A DNA stretch of 64,000 bases from Erythrobacter sp047872805 (GTDB lineage: Bacteria; Pseudomonadota; Alphaproteobacteria; Sphingomonadales; Sphingomonadaceae). The position numbers and the translations under genes were made by a program. The stretch covers positions 1 to 64,000 of the forward strand of contig NZ_JBLQUK010000008.1 of the NCBI RefSeq assembly GCF_047872805.1, in the 5' to 3' direction. The notes under the pieces were generated by a model that ran no database searches, was not told where the DNA came from, and saw only the letters and a list, made by a program, of their open reading frames with translations. Shown piece by piece: positions 53,755 to 62,223 of this stretch; position 1 is the stretch's first letter; each line of letters begins with the position of its first letter.

Positions 53755-54183
53755 ATGAAGTGGGTGATCGCAGGTCTTTGTGCCGCAGTCATTTTTGGCG
53801 TGCTTGATGCGCTGTGGCTGCAATGGGCCGGGCCAAATCTCTACCGGCCAGTCATCGGCGAAATCATGGCCGATCAATTCGACGCGGGTGCGGCGGCGAC
53901 GTTTTATCTGATCTACATTGCCGGAACACTCTGGTTCGCGATTCGCCCCGGTCTTGAAAGCGGCCAGGTGCGCGTGGCATTTTTGAATGGCGCGTTGCTG
54001 GGGGCGCTGTGTTATGCGACCTTTGATCTGACCAGCCAGGCGGTGTTAAGGGTCTGGGCAACCCATATCACCATAATTGATATTGCCTGGGGCGCGTTTG
54101 CCACGGGAACAACCAGTGCAATCGTTACCTGGATCACACTGAATTTCATGCAGCGCCATAATGGGCGAACATCGCAGCGCTGA
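53755..54183 (+). CDS. DUF2177 family membrane protein
   Basis: The 142-residue product has four membrane helices and the DUF2177 pattern: GVLDALWLQWAGPNLYRPVI (about residues 15-34), GALLGALCYATFDLTSQAVL and IDIAWGAFATGTTSAIVTW. DUF2177 proteins are small inner-membrane proteins of unknown function. It is divergent from xseB, with 81 bases between the starts, and precedes another membrane protein by 42 bases. Confidence 0.85.
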   Translation: MKWVIAGLCAAVIFGVLDALWLQWAGPNLYRPVIGEIMADQFDAGAAATFYLIYIAGTLWFAIRPGLESGQVRVAFLNGALLGALCYATFDLTSQAVLRVWATHITIIDIAWGAFATGTTSAIVTWITLNFMQRHNGRTSQR

Positions 54184-54225
54184 ACAAGCGCCTTAACACA
54201 GACGCGGCAACAGGGGCTCGCACAT

Positions 54226-54900
54226 ATGTTTATCGGTCACTTTGCTCCCGCATTTGTTGCGGCAGCGGCCTATTCGCGGGGGCCAAAGCTGGGCACCTAT
54301 TTCGTGGCAGCGCAATTGGTCGATTGGGGGTTTTTCTCGCTGGCAATGGTGGGGATCGAAAAGGCCCGGATCGACCCAGAGGCAACGGTGATGGTGCCGC
54401 TCGATCTCTATTTCATGCCCTATACCCACAGCCTTGCGGGGACAGCGGTCTGGGCGCTGGCGCTGGCGATTGTGGTCGCCATTTGGCACCGCGACAGCCT
54501 TGCAGGCGTGCTGGCGGCCTTGGTGGCGGTGTCACATTGGGTGCTCGACTGGATCACGCATAGACCCGATCTCACGCTAGCGGGCGGGCCGCAGATGTAT
54601 GGTCTGGGCCTTTGGAATTACCCTGAGATTGCGATGCCGCTGGAAATCGGGATCACGCTGGCGGCTTTCGCATTTTACATGAAGCGTTCACGCGGCCCAG
54701 CGGCGCAGCCGTTGATCCTGATGGGGGTGTTGTTGGCGTTCCAGACAATCAACTGGTTTGCCCCGCATCCTGCAGAAATAGGCCTGTTGATTTATGCTCA
54801 GGCGCTTTTCGCCTTTGCGGTTACGACGGCAATTGCGGTCTGGGTGGGGAAGAATCGCTATTTCACCCATCGCGGCGGCTTGGCGTCGACACGCCTGTGA
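54226..54900 (+). CDS. Polytopic membrane protein, possibly metal-dependent-hydrolase-like
   Basis: The 224-residue product has about six or seven hydrophobic segments. His and Asp residues sit in membrane-flanking positions: MFIGHFAPAF at the start, YTHSLAGTAVW (about residue 66) and SHWVLDWITHRPDLTLAG (about 105). Such H...H...HxxxD patterns occur in YdjM-like membrane hydrolases, but the call is tentative. It lies 15 bases before purL and may be co-transcribed with it. Confidence 0.6.
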   Translation: MFIGHFAPAFVAAAAYSRGPKLGTYFVAAQLVDWGFFSLAMVGIEKARIDPEATVMVPLDLYFMPYTHSLAGTAVWALALAIVVAIWHRDSLAGVLAALVAVSHWVLDWITHRPDLTLAGGPQMYGLGLWNYPEIAMPLEIGITLAAFAFYMKRSRGPAAQPLILMGVLLAFQTINWFAPHPAEIGLLIYAQALFAFAVTTAIAVWVGKNRYFTHRGGLASTRL

Positions 54901-54915
54901 ATTAAGGCGGCGCGC

Positions 54916-57156
54916 ATGACCAACATCACGCCTGAAACCGTCGCTCAGCACGGACTTTCGCCGGAGGAATACGAGCGCGTTCTGAATGCGCTTGGCCGCG
55001 AGCCCAATCTTGTCGAACTGGGCATTTTCTCGGTCATGTGGTCGGAGCATTGTAGCTACAAATCGAGCCGCCTGCACCTGAAGAAGCTGCCGACCGAGGC
55101 ACCGTGGGTGATTTGCGGCCCGGGCGAGAACGCAGGCGTGATCGACATCGGGGACAATCAGGCCTGCATTTTCAAGATGGAGAGCCACAACCACCCGTCC
55201 TACATCGAACCCTATCAGGGCGCCGCGACGGGTGTGGGCGGCATCCTGCGCGATGTCTTCACCATGGGCGCGCGGCCCGTGGCGAACATGAACGCGCTGC
55301 GCTTTGGCCGCCCCGATCATCCCAAGATGAAGCATCTGGTGCAGGGCGTGGTCGCGGGGATTGGCGGGTACGGCAATTGCGTCGGCGTGCCCACCGTGGG
55401 CGGGGAGACAAATTTCCACCCGGCCTATGATGGCAATATCCTTGTCAATGCGATGACGGTCGGGATCGCGGATGCCGACAAGATTTTCTATTCCGCCGCG
55501 ACGGGCCTCGGCAACCCAATCGTCTATGTCGGGTCAAAGACCGGTCGTGACGGGATCCACGGCGCGACCATGGCCAGTGCCGATTTTGAGGAAGATGCCG
55601 AAGCCAAACGCCCCACGGTGCAGGTCGGCGATCCATTCACCGAAAAACTGCTGATCGAGGCGTGCCTTGAGCTCATGGCGACCGACGCCATAGTCGCAAT
55701 TCAGGACATGGGCGCAGCGGGCCTGACCTCCTCCAGCGTCGAGATGGCGACCAATGGCAAGGCGGGCATCCGGCTCGACATGAACAAGGTGCCGTGCCGC
55801 GAAGACGGCATGACGCCCTATGAAATGATGCTGAGCGAGAGCCAGGAGCGGATGCTCATGGTGCTGAAGCCCGGCAAGGAAGGCATGGCAGAGGCGATCT
55901 TCCGCAAATGGGAGCTCGATTTCGCAGTCATCGGCGAAGTCACCGATACGCGGCACATGGTGCTCGAATTCAATGGCGAAGTCGTATGTGACATTCCGCT
56001 CGGCCCGCTTGCCGCAGATGCACCCGAATATGACCGCCCTTACCTCTCGAAAGAGGAATACACCGCATGGGCGGGGATCACCCCGATGCAGGATGTCCCT
56101 GATAGCGACAATCCGGGTGCGGACCTGCTGACGCTGCTTGCGAGCCCCAACCTCGCCTCGCGCCGCTGGATTGCCGAACAATATGATAGCCAGGTGATGG
56201 CCGACACGCTTCAGACCGGGGGTGATGCTGCGGTGGTGCGCGTTCACGGCACGCAAAAGGCGCTGGCGATCAGCACCGATTGCACCCCGCGCTACGTCCA
56301 TGCCGATCCGTATGAAGGCGGCAAGCAAGCGATTGCAGAGGCCTATCGCAACCTGTGCGCCGTTGGTGCGCGCCCGCTGGCGGTGACCAATTGCCTCAAT
56401 TTCGCCAACCCGCAGCGACCCGAAATCATGGCGCAATTCGTCCACGCCCTCGAAGGCATGGGCGACGCCTGCCGCGCGCTCGATTTCCCGATCGTGTCGG
56501 GCAATGTCAGCCTATATAACGAAAGCAAAGCGACCGGAGGCGGTTCTGCCATCCTCCCCACTCCCGCAATCGGCGGGGTCGGGGTTCTCGAAGACGCCGG
56601 CAAGATGGTAACCACCGCCTTCAAGGCGGAAGGTGACGCGATCTACCTCATTGCTCCCGAATTCTGGGCCAAGCCTGACCCGACCCGGTCGCACCTTGGC
56701 AAATCGTTATGGCTTGACGTGGTCAAGGGCCGCGACGAAGGGCGCGCGCCTCCGGTTGATCTCGCCGCTGAACTGGGTGCGGCGCATATCGTGCGCGCTC
56801 TGATCCGTGATGGCCTTGTCAATGCAGTGCACGATCTGTCCGACGGCGGGCTGGCAGTGGCTCTCGCGGAAATGGCGATGAGCGGCGGGATCGGCGCCGA
56901 TGTCAGCGCCAGCGATAATTACACCGCCGCGCAGTGGTGGTTCGGCGAAGATCAGGCACGCTATATCGTGACTGTTGCGCCCGACATGCTCGAAGCGTTC
57001 AACGCCGAACTTGCTCGCGGGCCGGAGATACCTGAGGCCGAACTGGTCGGCTTCCATCGCATCGGCACGGTCGGCGGCGGCAGCCTGCTGGGCGCAACCT
57101 TGGCAGACATGAAGGCCGCGCACGAAAGCTTCTTTGCCGAATGGATGGACGGGTGA
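54916..57156 (+). CDS. purL: Phosphoribosylformylglycinamidine synthase subunit PurL
   Basis: PurL converts formylglycinamide ribotide to the amidine in purine synthesis, with PurQ supplying ammonia and PurS bridging. The 746-residue product is the small-PurL type: VMWSEHCSYKSSRLHLKKLP, the ATP site KMESHNHPSYIEPYQGAATG, VGGETNFHPAYDGN and a C-terminal VHDLSDGGLAVALAEMAMSG (each a family motif). The purS and purQ genes are not adjacent here. A palindromic repeat follows the stop. Confidence 0.97.
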   Translation: MTNITPETVAQHGLSPEEYERVLNALGREPNLVELGIFSVMWSEHCSYKSSRLHLKKLPTEAPWVICGPGENAGVIDIGDNQACIFKMESHNHPSYIEPYQGAATGVGGILRDVFTMGARPVANMNALRFGRPDHPKMKHLVQGVVAGIGGYGNCVGVPTVGGETNFHPAYDGNILVNAMTVGIADADKIFYSAATGLGNPIVYVGSKTGRDGIHGATMASADFEEDAEAKRPTVQVGDPFTEKLLIEACLELMATDAIVAIQDMGAAGLTSSSVEMATNGKAGIRLDMNKVPCREDGMTPYEMMLSESQERMLMVLKPGKEGMAEAIFRKWELDFAVIGEVTDTRHMVLEFNGEVVCDIPLGPLAADAPEYDRPYLSKEEYTAWAGITPMQDVPDSDNPGADLLTLLASPNLASRRWIAEQYDSQVMADTLQTGGDAAVVRVHGTQKALAISTDCTPRYVHADPYEGGKQAIAEAYRNLCAVGARPLAVTNCLNFANPQRPEIMAQFVHALEGMGDACRALDFPIVSGNVSLYNESKATGGGSAILPTPAIGGVGVLEDAGKMVTTAFKAEGDAIYLIAPEFWAKPDPTRSHLGKSLWLDVVKGRDEGRAPPVDLAAELGAAHIVRALIRDGLVNAVHDLSDGGLAVALAEMAMSGGIGADVSASDNYTAAQWWFGEDQARYIVTVAPDMLEAFNAELARGPEIPEAELVGFHRIGTVGGGSLLGATLADMKAAHESFFAEWMDG

Positions 57157-57168
57157 CCCACGTTACCC

Positions 57169-57241
57169 GTCATGCCAGCGAAAGCTGGCATCTCAGGCCG
57201 ATTTTCCAGACGCCAGAGACCCCAGCTTTCGCTGGGGTGAC
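57169..57241. repeat. Intergenic palindromic repeat element after purL
   Basis: Two 26-bp arms (57169-57194 and 57216-57241) are inverted copies with a few mismatches, separated by 21 bp. Each arm is itself a hairpin: TGCCAGC-GAAA-GCTGGCA and ACCCCAGC-TTTC-GCTGGGGT. This double-hairpin layout is typical of short repeats scattered through sphingomonad genomes. Its translation on the minus strand contains VTPAKAGVSG, a peptide often seen where such elements enter genes. It could also act as a terminator for purL. Confidence 0.85.
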
Positions 57242-57255
57242 GAGAAGAGGGTAAT

Positions 57256-57582
57256 TTGAACCTCCTCCAGCCCGTCCTCCATTACGGCGGGCATTTCCTC
57301 GCCCCGTTCCTGATCGCGGCGCTGATCTGGCGCGGCGAATGGAAGCGCAGCGGGGCGGTGATGGTCGCTGCCAACCTGATTGATCTCGATCACCTTCTGG
57401 CAACACCGATGTTCGACCCGAACCGGTGCAGCGTCGGCTTCCATTTGCTGCATGGATGGGAGGCAGCTTTAGCCTATCTTGCCATGTTGATGATCCCGCG
57501 CTGGTGGATGCGCGCGCTTGCTCTGGGTGCGCTGTGGCACCTCGCCGTCGATTGGGGCGATTGCCAAATGATGGCGATTTAG
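57256..57582 (+). CDS. DUF6122-like small membrane protein, TTG start
   Basis: A TTG at 57256, preceded by AAGAGGG, opens a 108-residue frame with about three membrane segments. The residues LHYGGHFLAPFLIAALIW, ANLIDLDHLLATPMFDPNRC, FHLLHGWEA and HLAVDWGDC fit the DUF6122 pattern with conserved His and Asp positions. Function is unknown; the His/Asp pattern suggests metal binding. The start and ribosome binding site lie directly after the palindromic repeat. Its stop overlaps that of the convergent coq4 gene. Confidence 0.78.
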   Translation: MNLLQPVLHYGGHFLAPFLIAALIWRGEWKRSGAVMVAANLIDLDHLLATPMFDPNRCSVGFHLLHGWEAALAYLAMLMIPRWWMRALALGALWHLAVDWGDCQMMAI

Positions 57583-58370
57583 GCCGTTTGCGGCGCTGAA
57601 AGGCTCAGTGTTTCCTCGGCAAAGCCCTCGCCCTGCAATTGCGTGAGGCATTGGCGATAGATCACCGGCTTGCCAATGCCGAGCCGCGCACGGGCGGCGT
57701 CGATGTCTTCGCGCATCACCGCCTCGACATCCATATGCGCCAGCTTTGCCGCGGCTTTGCCCAGACGCTGCCCCTCGCGCACCGCAGAAAACAGCGGCGC
57801 GGCGGTGCCGGTCACCTTCTTGATCTGGCGCGTCCCGGCATAGGCGATGAAGAGTATGCCCTTATTGTGATTTTGCGAGAAGCTGAAGCCGAGCAGGCAG
57901 GCCTCGCCCAAGGCATCCCGGCCATGGCCAGTCAGCACATGAAACAGATCATGCGTGTCGCGCTGGCGGTTGAAATACCATTCTGTCAGATCATCGGGGC
58001 GGTTTTCCGGCGGTGCCCATTTGTGGCTTTCGGCGACCAGCCCCGCCGCCGTCAGCCCTTCGCGTTTCATGAAAGCCATGTAGTGTTTGCCGACCGAGTT
58101 TTCGGGCAGATCGGCCCAGCGGGAATGGTCATCGAGCATGGCGGGAATATCGACTTCAGCGTTCAGGAAACGCTGGCCTTCGGGCGAACGGATGAAATCC
58201 CACGCCTGTCGGTGGCTTTTCTTACCCTTGGTCGCTTCGATGATGTGGAACACCTGTTCGGTGTCTTCCTTGTCCTCAACCAGCTTGCCGAAGTGATGCA
58301 GCACCTTCATGGGCTGAAACCCGGCAATTGTGCGGTCGGGCGACACCAGCGGACGATCAATCAAAGCCAT
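57579..58370 (-). CDS. Coq4 family ubiquinone biosynthesis protein, copy 1
   Basis: Coq4 acts in ubiquinone synthesis; in eukaryotes it is linked to oxidative decarboxylation of the quinone head group. From ATG 58370 the product has 263 residues and carries the metal-binding motif HDLFHVLTGHGRDALGE (HDxxH followed by Glu). It also has FGKLVEDKEDTEQVFHIIEA near the start and NHNKGILFIAYAG. I chose 58370 because AAGGAA lies seven bases upstream; a TTG at 58397 adds nine residues. A second copy lies at 59196-60029 with a nitroreductase between them. Confidence 0.9.
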   Translation of the reverse strand: MALIDRPLVSPDRTIAGFQPMKVLHHFGKLVEDKEDTEQVFHIIEATKGKKSHRQAWDFIRSPEGQRFLNAEVDIPAMLDDHSRWADLPENSVGKHYMAFMKREGLTAAGLVAESHKWAPPENRPDDLTEWYFNRQRDTHDLFHVLTGHGRDALGEACLLGFSFSQNHNKGILFIAYAGTRQIKKVTGTAAPLFSAVREGQRLGKAAAKLAHMDVEAVMREDIDAARARLGIGKPVIYRQCLTQLQGEGFAEETLSLSAPQTA

Positions 58371-58418
58371 CAGAATGTTCCTTGCAGGACGACTCAATTT
58401 AAGTTCATAGATTGCAAC

Positions 58419-58436
58419 TTACATAAATGTCAGTAA
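58419..58436. promoter_or_regulatory. Operator-like element shared with the second coq4 gene (site 1)
   Basis: Read on the minus strand this 18-mer is TTACTGACATTTATGTAA. It matches the element upstream of the other coq4 gene at 16 of 18 positions, giving the consensus TTACTKACATTTRTGTAA with TTAC/GTAA ends. It lies between divergent coq4 copy 1 and the nitroreductase gene, so one repressor could control both. TetR-type regulators bind sites of this form; none is in the window. Confidence 0.65.
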
Positions 58437-58502
58437 CAGGTCAAGCGCTGTGACCGTAACGTAATATTTTCAATCCTAACGCGTTCTGCCATAGCGTTGG
58501 AC

Positions 58503-59189
58503 ATGCGTAACCACGACACCCTTCCCTATTCGATTGAGCCGCTGCCCGATGCCGAAAGCGTGGCGCGCGCCCGTTTGCTGCGGGATCGGTTGAAGCAACG
58601 TCGGACGTGCCGCTACTTCTCCGATGCGCCTGTCCCGCGCGAAGTGATCGAGGCCGCGATCGAAGCCGCCGGAACCGCGCCCAACGGCGCCAACCATCAG
58701 CCATGGCATTTTGCCGTTGTCGAATCGCCAGAGATAAAGCGCGCCATTCGTCTAGCTGCCGAGGCTGAAGAACGCCGATTCTATGGCGAGGACGGAGATA
58801 ATCCCAAGGCGAGCGATGAATGGTTAAATGCCCTAAGCGAGCTTGGCACCGATGCGGACAAGCCGTTCCTTGAAACCGCGCCCTACCTCATCGTCGTATT
58901 TGCCCAGCGCAAGGGCGGCATAGAAGAAGACGGCAAGACGCAGAATTACTACGTCAACGAAAGCGTCGGGATCGCCTGCGGATTGATGATTGCGACCCTG
59001 CACGAAGCTGGGCTGGCGACGCTGACGCACACGCCCTCGCCTATGGGTTTCCTGCGCGAGGCGTGCGGTCGCCCGGAATGGGAAAAGCCGCTGATGATCG
59101 TGGTGGTCGGCAGGCCAAGCGCGGACGCAACCGTCCCCGCTCATGCGCTCAAAAAGAAACCGCTGAGCCAGATTTCAAGCTGGCTCTGA
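58503..59189 (+). CDS. Nitroreductase family flavoprotein, iodotyrosine-deiodinase-like
   Basis: The 228-residue product from ATG 58503 (a TTG at 58497 is also in frame) has the FMN-binding nitroreductase fold: RLKQRRTCRYFSDAPVPREV, TAPNGANHQPWHFAVV, NESVGIACGLMIATLHEAGL (a central helix region) and TLTHTPSPMGFLREACG. The APNGANHQPW and HTPSPM motifs are typical of the subgroup containing iodotyrosine deiodinase. The natural substrate is unknown. It sits between two coq4 genes and shares a control region with the first. Confidence 0.88.
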   Translation: MRNHDTLPYSIEPLPDAESVARARLLRDRLKQRRTCRYFSDAPVPREVIEAAIEAAGTAPNGANHQPWHFAVVESPEIKRAIRLAAEAEERRFYGEDGDNPKASDEWLNALSELGTDADKPFLETAPYLIVVFAQRKGGIEEDGKTQNYYVNESVGIACGLMIATLHEAGLATLTHTPSPMGFLREACGRPEWEKPLMIVVVGRPSADATVPAHALKKKPLSQISSWL

Positions 59190-59195
59190 CACGGT

Positions 59196-60029
59196 TTACA
59201 CAGCGAGCGGTTCGCCGTTCTCGCTTTCGCCCGCGAGCATATTGTAAGGGTCGATGCCTTCGCTGCGCCAGACCCGGTGACATTCGCGATAGACGCTCGG
59301 TTCGGGGATGTTAAGCGCGCTGCGCACACTATCGACCGGCTGTTTCAGCAATTCGCGGATTGGCTGTTCGATCAGGCGCGGCGCACCCTTGCCGGTGCGT
59401 TTGGCCTGATTGACCGCGCCCATGACGGGGGCCTTGCTGCCCTTGACCTGAAGCTTGATATTGAGCGCACCGGCATAGCCAATCAGCAGATGGCCGTGGG
59501 TCGGCGATTGGCCGTGGGTAAACAGCAGCACGCATTGTTCGCCCAGCGCATCGCGGCCATAGCCGGTCAGCACATGAAACAGATCATGCGTGTCGCGCGA
59601 ACGTTCGGCAAACCACTGCACCAGATCGTTATACTTGGGACGACCAAGCTTGTCCGCTTCGGCAACCAGACCGGCGGCAGACAGACCCTCGGCTTCCATG
59701 AAATCGCAATAGGCATGACCAAGGCTGCCCTTGGGCGTCTGGCGCAGCGCGGCGTGATCGTCGAGAATTTCGGGCAGGCTCGGCTCGGTCCGTCGGAGCA
59801 TTTCGCCGTGATCCGACAGCGCCAGCGCCTGAACGCGGGGTATGAAGTTCTTCGAAGGAAGCGATTCGTAAATCTTGAAGACGAGGCTGGTGTCTTCCTT
59901 ATCCTTCATCAACAGCTGAAAATTCCTGATCGCACGGGGCAGCGAATAGCGGGGTGTCGGGCGGTCAGGGTGACGCAGCACGGTCCCATCGGCAGCGAAC
60001 TGGTCGGCATAATCGGCGGCGGATGACAT
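59196..60029 (-). CDS. Coq4 family ubiquinone biosynthesis protein, copy 2
   Basis: The 277-residue product is a diverged paralog of the Coq4 protein at 57579-58370. It keeps the metal site as HDLFHVLTGYGRDALGE (His to Tyr inside the motif relative to copy 1, outside the HDxxH residues) and has DKEDTSLVFKIYESLPS near residue 42. The C-terminus differs and ends ESENGEPLAV. AAGGAGG lies 11 bases before the ATG. Two coq4 copies are common in sphingomonads; which one serves ubiquinone synthesis is unclear. Confidence 0.9.
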   Translation of the reverse strand: MSSAADYADQFAADGTVLRHPDRPTPRYSLPRAIRNFQLLMKDKEDTSLVFKIYESLPSKNFIPRVQALALSDHGEMLRRTEPSLPEILDDHAALRQTPKGSLGHAYCDFMEAEGLSAAGLVAEADKLGRPKYNDLVQWFAERSRDTHDLFHVLTGYGRDALGEQCVLLFTHGQSPTHGHLLIGYAGALNIKLQVKGSKAPVMGAVNQAKRTGKGAPRLIEQPIRELLKQPVDSVRSALNIPEPSVYRECHRVWRSEGIDPYNMLAGESENGEPLAV

Positions 60030-60084
60030 TTGGGGACAAGCCTCCTTGCAACTTCTATCGGGGTTGGCGGCGCGCTAGCATCGC

Positions 60085-60102
60085 TTACTTACATTTGTGT
60101 AA
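60085..60102. promoter_or_regulatory. Operator-like element shared with the first coq4 gene (site 2)
   Basis: TTACTTACATTTGTGTAA lies 56 bases upstream of coq4 copy 2 and matches site 1 at 16 of 18 positions. It contains the perfect inverted repeat TTACA-TTTG-TGTAA (60089-60102). The flanking region is AT-rich compared with the rest of the window, as expected for a promoter. Confidence 0.65.
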
Positions 60103-60158
60103 ATAGCAGAATCAGGTTCGAAATCAAAACCTATTATTGTCAACTCGTCGCAACTTTC

Positions 60159-61043
60159 TCACGCTCCAACCCAGTCAGCGCGCGGAATACCCAGCAGTGT
60201 CAGGATCACGGTGAGATCGCCGCCATTGATCCGGCCATTCGCGGCGGACCTCGCCTTGGGCTTCGCCCGATAGGCAAAGCCGTAAGTCGCGGCCTCGATC
60301 ATCGGGATGTCGTTGGCTCCGTCACCGGTGGCGAGCAAAGCAGCGCCCTCGCCCAGCTTCAACGCTTCCTCGCGCAGCACGGCCAGTTTCGTGCTGGCAT
60401 CGCTGATCGGCCCTTCGAGCGCGCCCGTCAGCCTGCCTTTTGCAACGCCAAGCCGGTTGCCCACCACTCGGTCAAACCCCAGCCTTTCTGCCACCGGATC
60501 GGCAAAATGGTGAAATCCGCCCGTCACCAACACGTTGCGACAACCGTGCGCCTTCAATGTCTCGCTCAGCACCTTGGCGCCGGGTGTCGGGATGATCCGT
60601 TCGGTCAAACAGCGCCCTATCGCCGATTCCTCCAAACCGCCAAGCAGCGCGACGCGCTGTGTCAGCGCGCTTTGGAAATCGAGCTCGCCAAGCATCGCGC
60701 GTTCGGTGATCCCCGCAATCTTGCCCTTGATCCCGGCATAATCGGCCAGTTCGTCGATGCATTCCTGCCCGATCATGGTGGAATCCATGTCGGAGACGAA
60801 CAGGAGGGGAATTTCGGGGGGGTGTTCGGAAACAAGCAAATCGGCATCGACGAAGAACACGTCACATGCTGTCACCAAGGCGGCGCAGCTACCGGCGACA
60901 GCGCGCACTTCGTACAGCCCTGACGATTCGTCGATCAGGTCAACAGTGTGAGGCCCCACGCCGACGCGCATCAAGCTTTCGCCAAAGGCATCAGCGACGC
61001 TATCAAACTGTTCTTTGTCTGCTATCAGACGCGCGATGGACAC
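60159..61043 (-). CDS. serB: Phosphoserine phosphatase
   Basis: SerB removes phosphate from phosphoserine in the last step of serine synthesis. The product has HAD-family motifs: LFVSDMDSTMIGQECIDELA (catalytic DxDST), VLVTGGFHHFADPVAERLG and LATGDGANDIPMIEAATYG. I set the start at the GTG at 61043 (V/M-SIARLIADKEQF, 294 residues); GGAG lies nine bases upstream and the 42 residues before it are not conserved-looking. The 5' end overlaps that of the divergent miaA gene by eight bases. Confidence 0.93.
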   Translation of the reverse strand: MSIARLIADKEQFDSVADAFGESLMRVGVGPHTVDLIDESSGLYEVRAVAGSCAALVTACDVFFVDADLLVSEHPPEIPLLFVSDMDSTMIGQECIDELADYAGIKGKIAGITERAMLGELDFQSALTQRVALLGGLEESAIGRCLTERIIPTPGAKVLSETLKAHGCRNVLVTGGFHHFADPVAERLGFDRVVGNRLGVAKGRLTGALEGPISDASTKLAVLREEALKLGEGAALLATGDGANDIPMIEAATYGFAYRAKPKARSAANGRINGGDLTVILTLLGIPRADWVGA

Positions 61044-61983
61044 AGGCAAAACTCCACAAAGCAATCCGCTCGCGCTCATTGCAGGGCCGACCGCCAGCGG
61101 CAAGAGCGCGATTGCGGTAAAGCTGGCGCAGGCATTGGCGGACCGCGGGCGGACCGGGATCGTCATCAATGCCGACAGCGCGCAGGTCTATGCCGATCTG
61201 CACGTGCTCTCCGCCCGGCCGACCCATGATGAATTGGGCGGGATCGAACACCGCCTGTTCGGGACATGGGACGGCGCGCACGCCTGCTCGGCCGCCGACT
61301 GGGCTGCGCGCGCCAAGGCCGAGATTGCCGATTGCCATGCAAATGACGCGGTGCCGATTCTGGTGGGCGGCACGGGGCTTTATCTCAAGGTGCTGATAGA
61401 AGGGATTGCGCCGATCCCGGCCATCGATCCCGAAGTGCGCGAAGTGGTGCGCTCCATGACTGCGCAGACTGCCTATGCCGCGCTGATGATCGAAGACCCG
61501 CTGCGCGCCGCCGAACTGGAGCCGGGCGACACACAGCGGATCGCCCGCGCGCTGGAGGTGAAACGGTCGACCGGGGTAACGCTGGGCGATTGGCAGCAGG
61601 CCAAGACCGGCGGAATTGGTGAGGAGGTGACGCTGCACCCGGTGGTTCTGATGCCCGAACGCCAATGGGTCTATGACCGCTGCGATTTGCGCTTCGCCCA
61701 GATGCTGGACGCGGGTGCGGTCGAAGAAGTCGAAGCCCTGCTCGCGCGCGCGCTGCCCGCTGACCTCCCCGTCATGCGCGCCATCGGAGTCGCCGAAATC
61801 GCTGCCCTGCTGCGCGGTGAAAGCAGCAAGGAAGCCGTCATCGCCGCAGGCGCGCAGGCGACCCGCCAATATGCCAAGCGCCAATTCACTTGGCTGCTCA
61901 ACCAGTCACCGTCCGATTGGCCGCGCGTTGAAACGCAAAATATCGAAGTAACAACCCTTTTCGCATCATTATTACAAGATTAA
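61036..61983 (+). CDS. miaA: tRNA dimethylallyltransferase
   Basis: MiaA adds a dimethylallyl group to A37 of tRNAs reading UNN codons. From ATG 61036 the product has 315 residues with the P-loop PLALIAGPTASGKSAIAVKL, INADSAQVYADL (family DSxQVY), VPILVGGTGLYLKVLIEG and RQYAKRQFTWL at the end. An ATG at 61015 adds seven residues and more overlap. The start lies within the 5' coding end of serB on the other strand, so its promoter must lie inside serB. Confidence 0.96.
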   Translation: MDTGKTPQSNPLALIAGPTASGKSAIAVKLAQALADRGRTGIVINADSAQVYADLHVLSARPTHDELGGIEHRLFGTWDGAHACSAADWAARAKAEIADCHANDAVPILVGGTGLYLKVLIEGIAPIPAIDPEVREVVRSMTAQTAYAALMIEDPLRAAELEPGDTQRIARALEVKRSTGVTLGDWQQAKTGGIGEEVTLHPVVLMPERQWVYDRCDLRFAQMLDAGAVEEVEALLARALPADLPVMRAIGVAEIAALLRGESSKEAVIAAGAQATRQYAKRQFTWLLNQSPSDWPRVETQNIEVTTLFASLLQD

Positions 61984-62105
61984 CAGTTGACGCGATAGAT
62001 TCTGCCATCTAGCGGGTGTCCAGACGAGCCCTTCGGATCGCTTGGCTCGCTTGCAAAACACCGGTATGAACCGGGTTCGAAACGAAGGCGAAGGTTACCA
62101 CGATC

Positions 62106-62141
62106 ATGCTCATTGTCATTCTTGTACGGGAAACGGGCTGA
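62106..62141 (+). CDS. Attenuator leader peptide of ilvB
   Basis: An 11-codon frame, MLIVILVRETG, ends in TGA at 62139-62141. Six of its ten residues after Met are Leu, Ile or Val, the end products of the pathway started by the gene 82 bases downstream. A purine-rich GAAGG lies about ten bases upstream. The frame is followed by mutually exclusive pairings and a terminator hairpin, the classical arrangement for translation-controlled attenuation of ilv operons. Confidence 0.8.
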   Translation: MLIVILVRETG

Positions 62142-62171
62142 CTCGGGATTTTTCAAATTGAATTTCCGGAC

Positions 62172-62206
62172 CGGCCCGATGCGAACTTCCGCTTCGGGCC
62201 GTTTTC
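62172..62206 (+). terminator. Transcription attenuator hairpin before ilvB
   Basis: CGGCCCGA (62172-62179) pairs with TCGGGCCG (62194-62201), extended inward by GCG/CGC after one mismatch, and is followed by TTTTC. An alternative partner for its left arm is CGGGCTG (62134-62140), which overlaps the last codons and stop of the leader peptide. Ribosome stalling at the Leu/Ile/Val codons would free that segment to act as antiterminator. Confidence 0.78.
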
Positions 62207-62223
62207 ATAAGTGGGAGAGTAAA

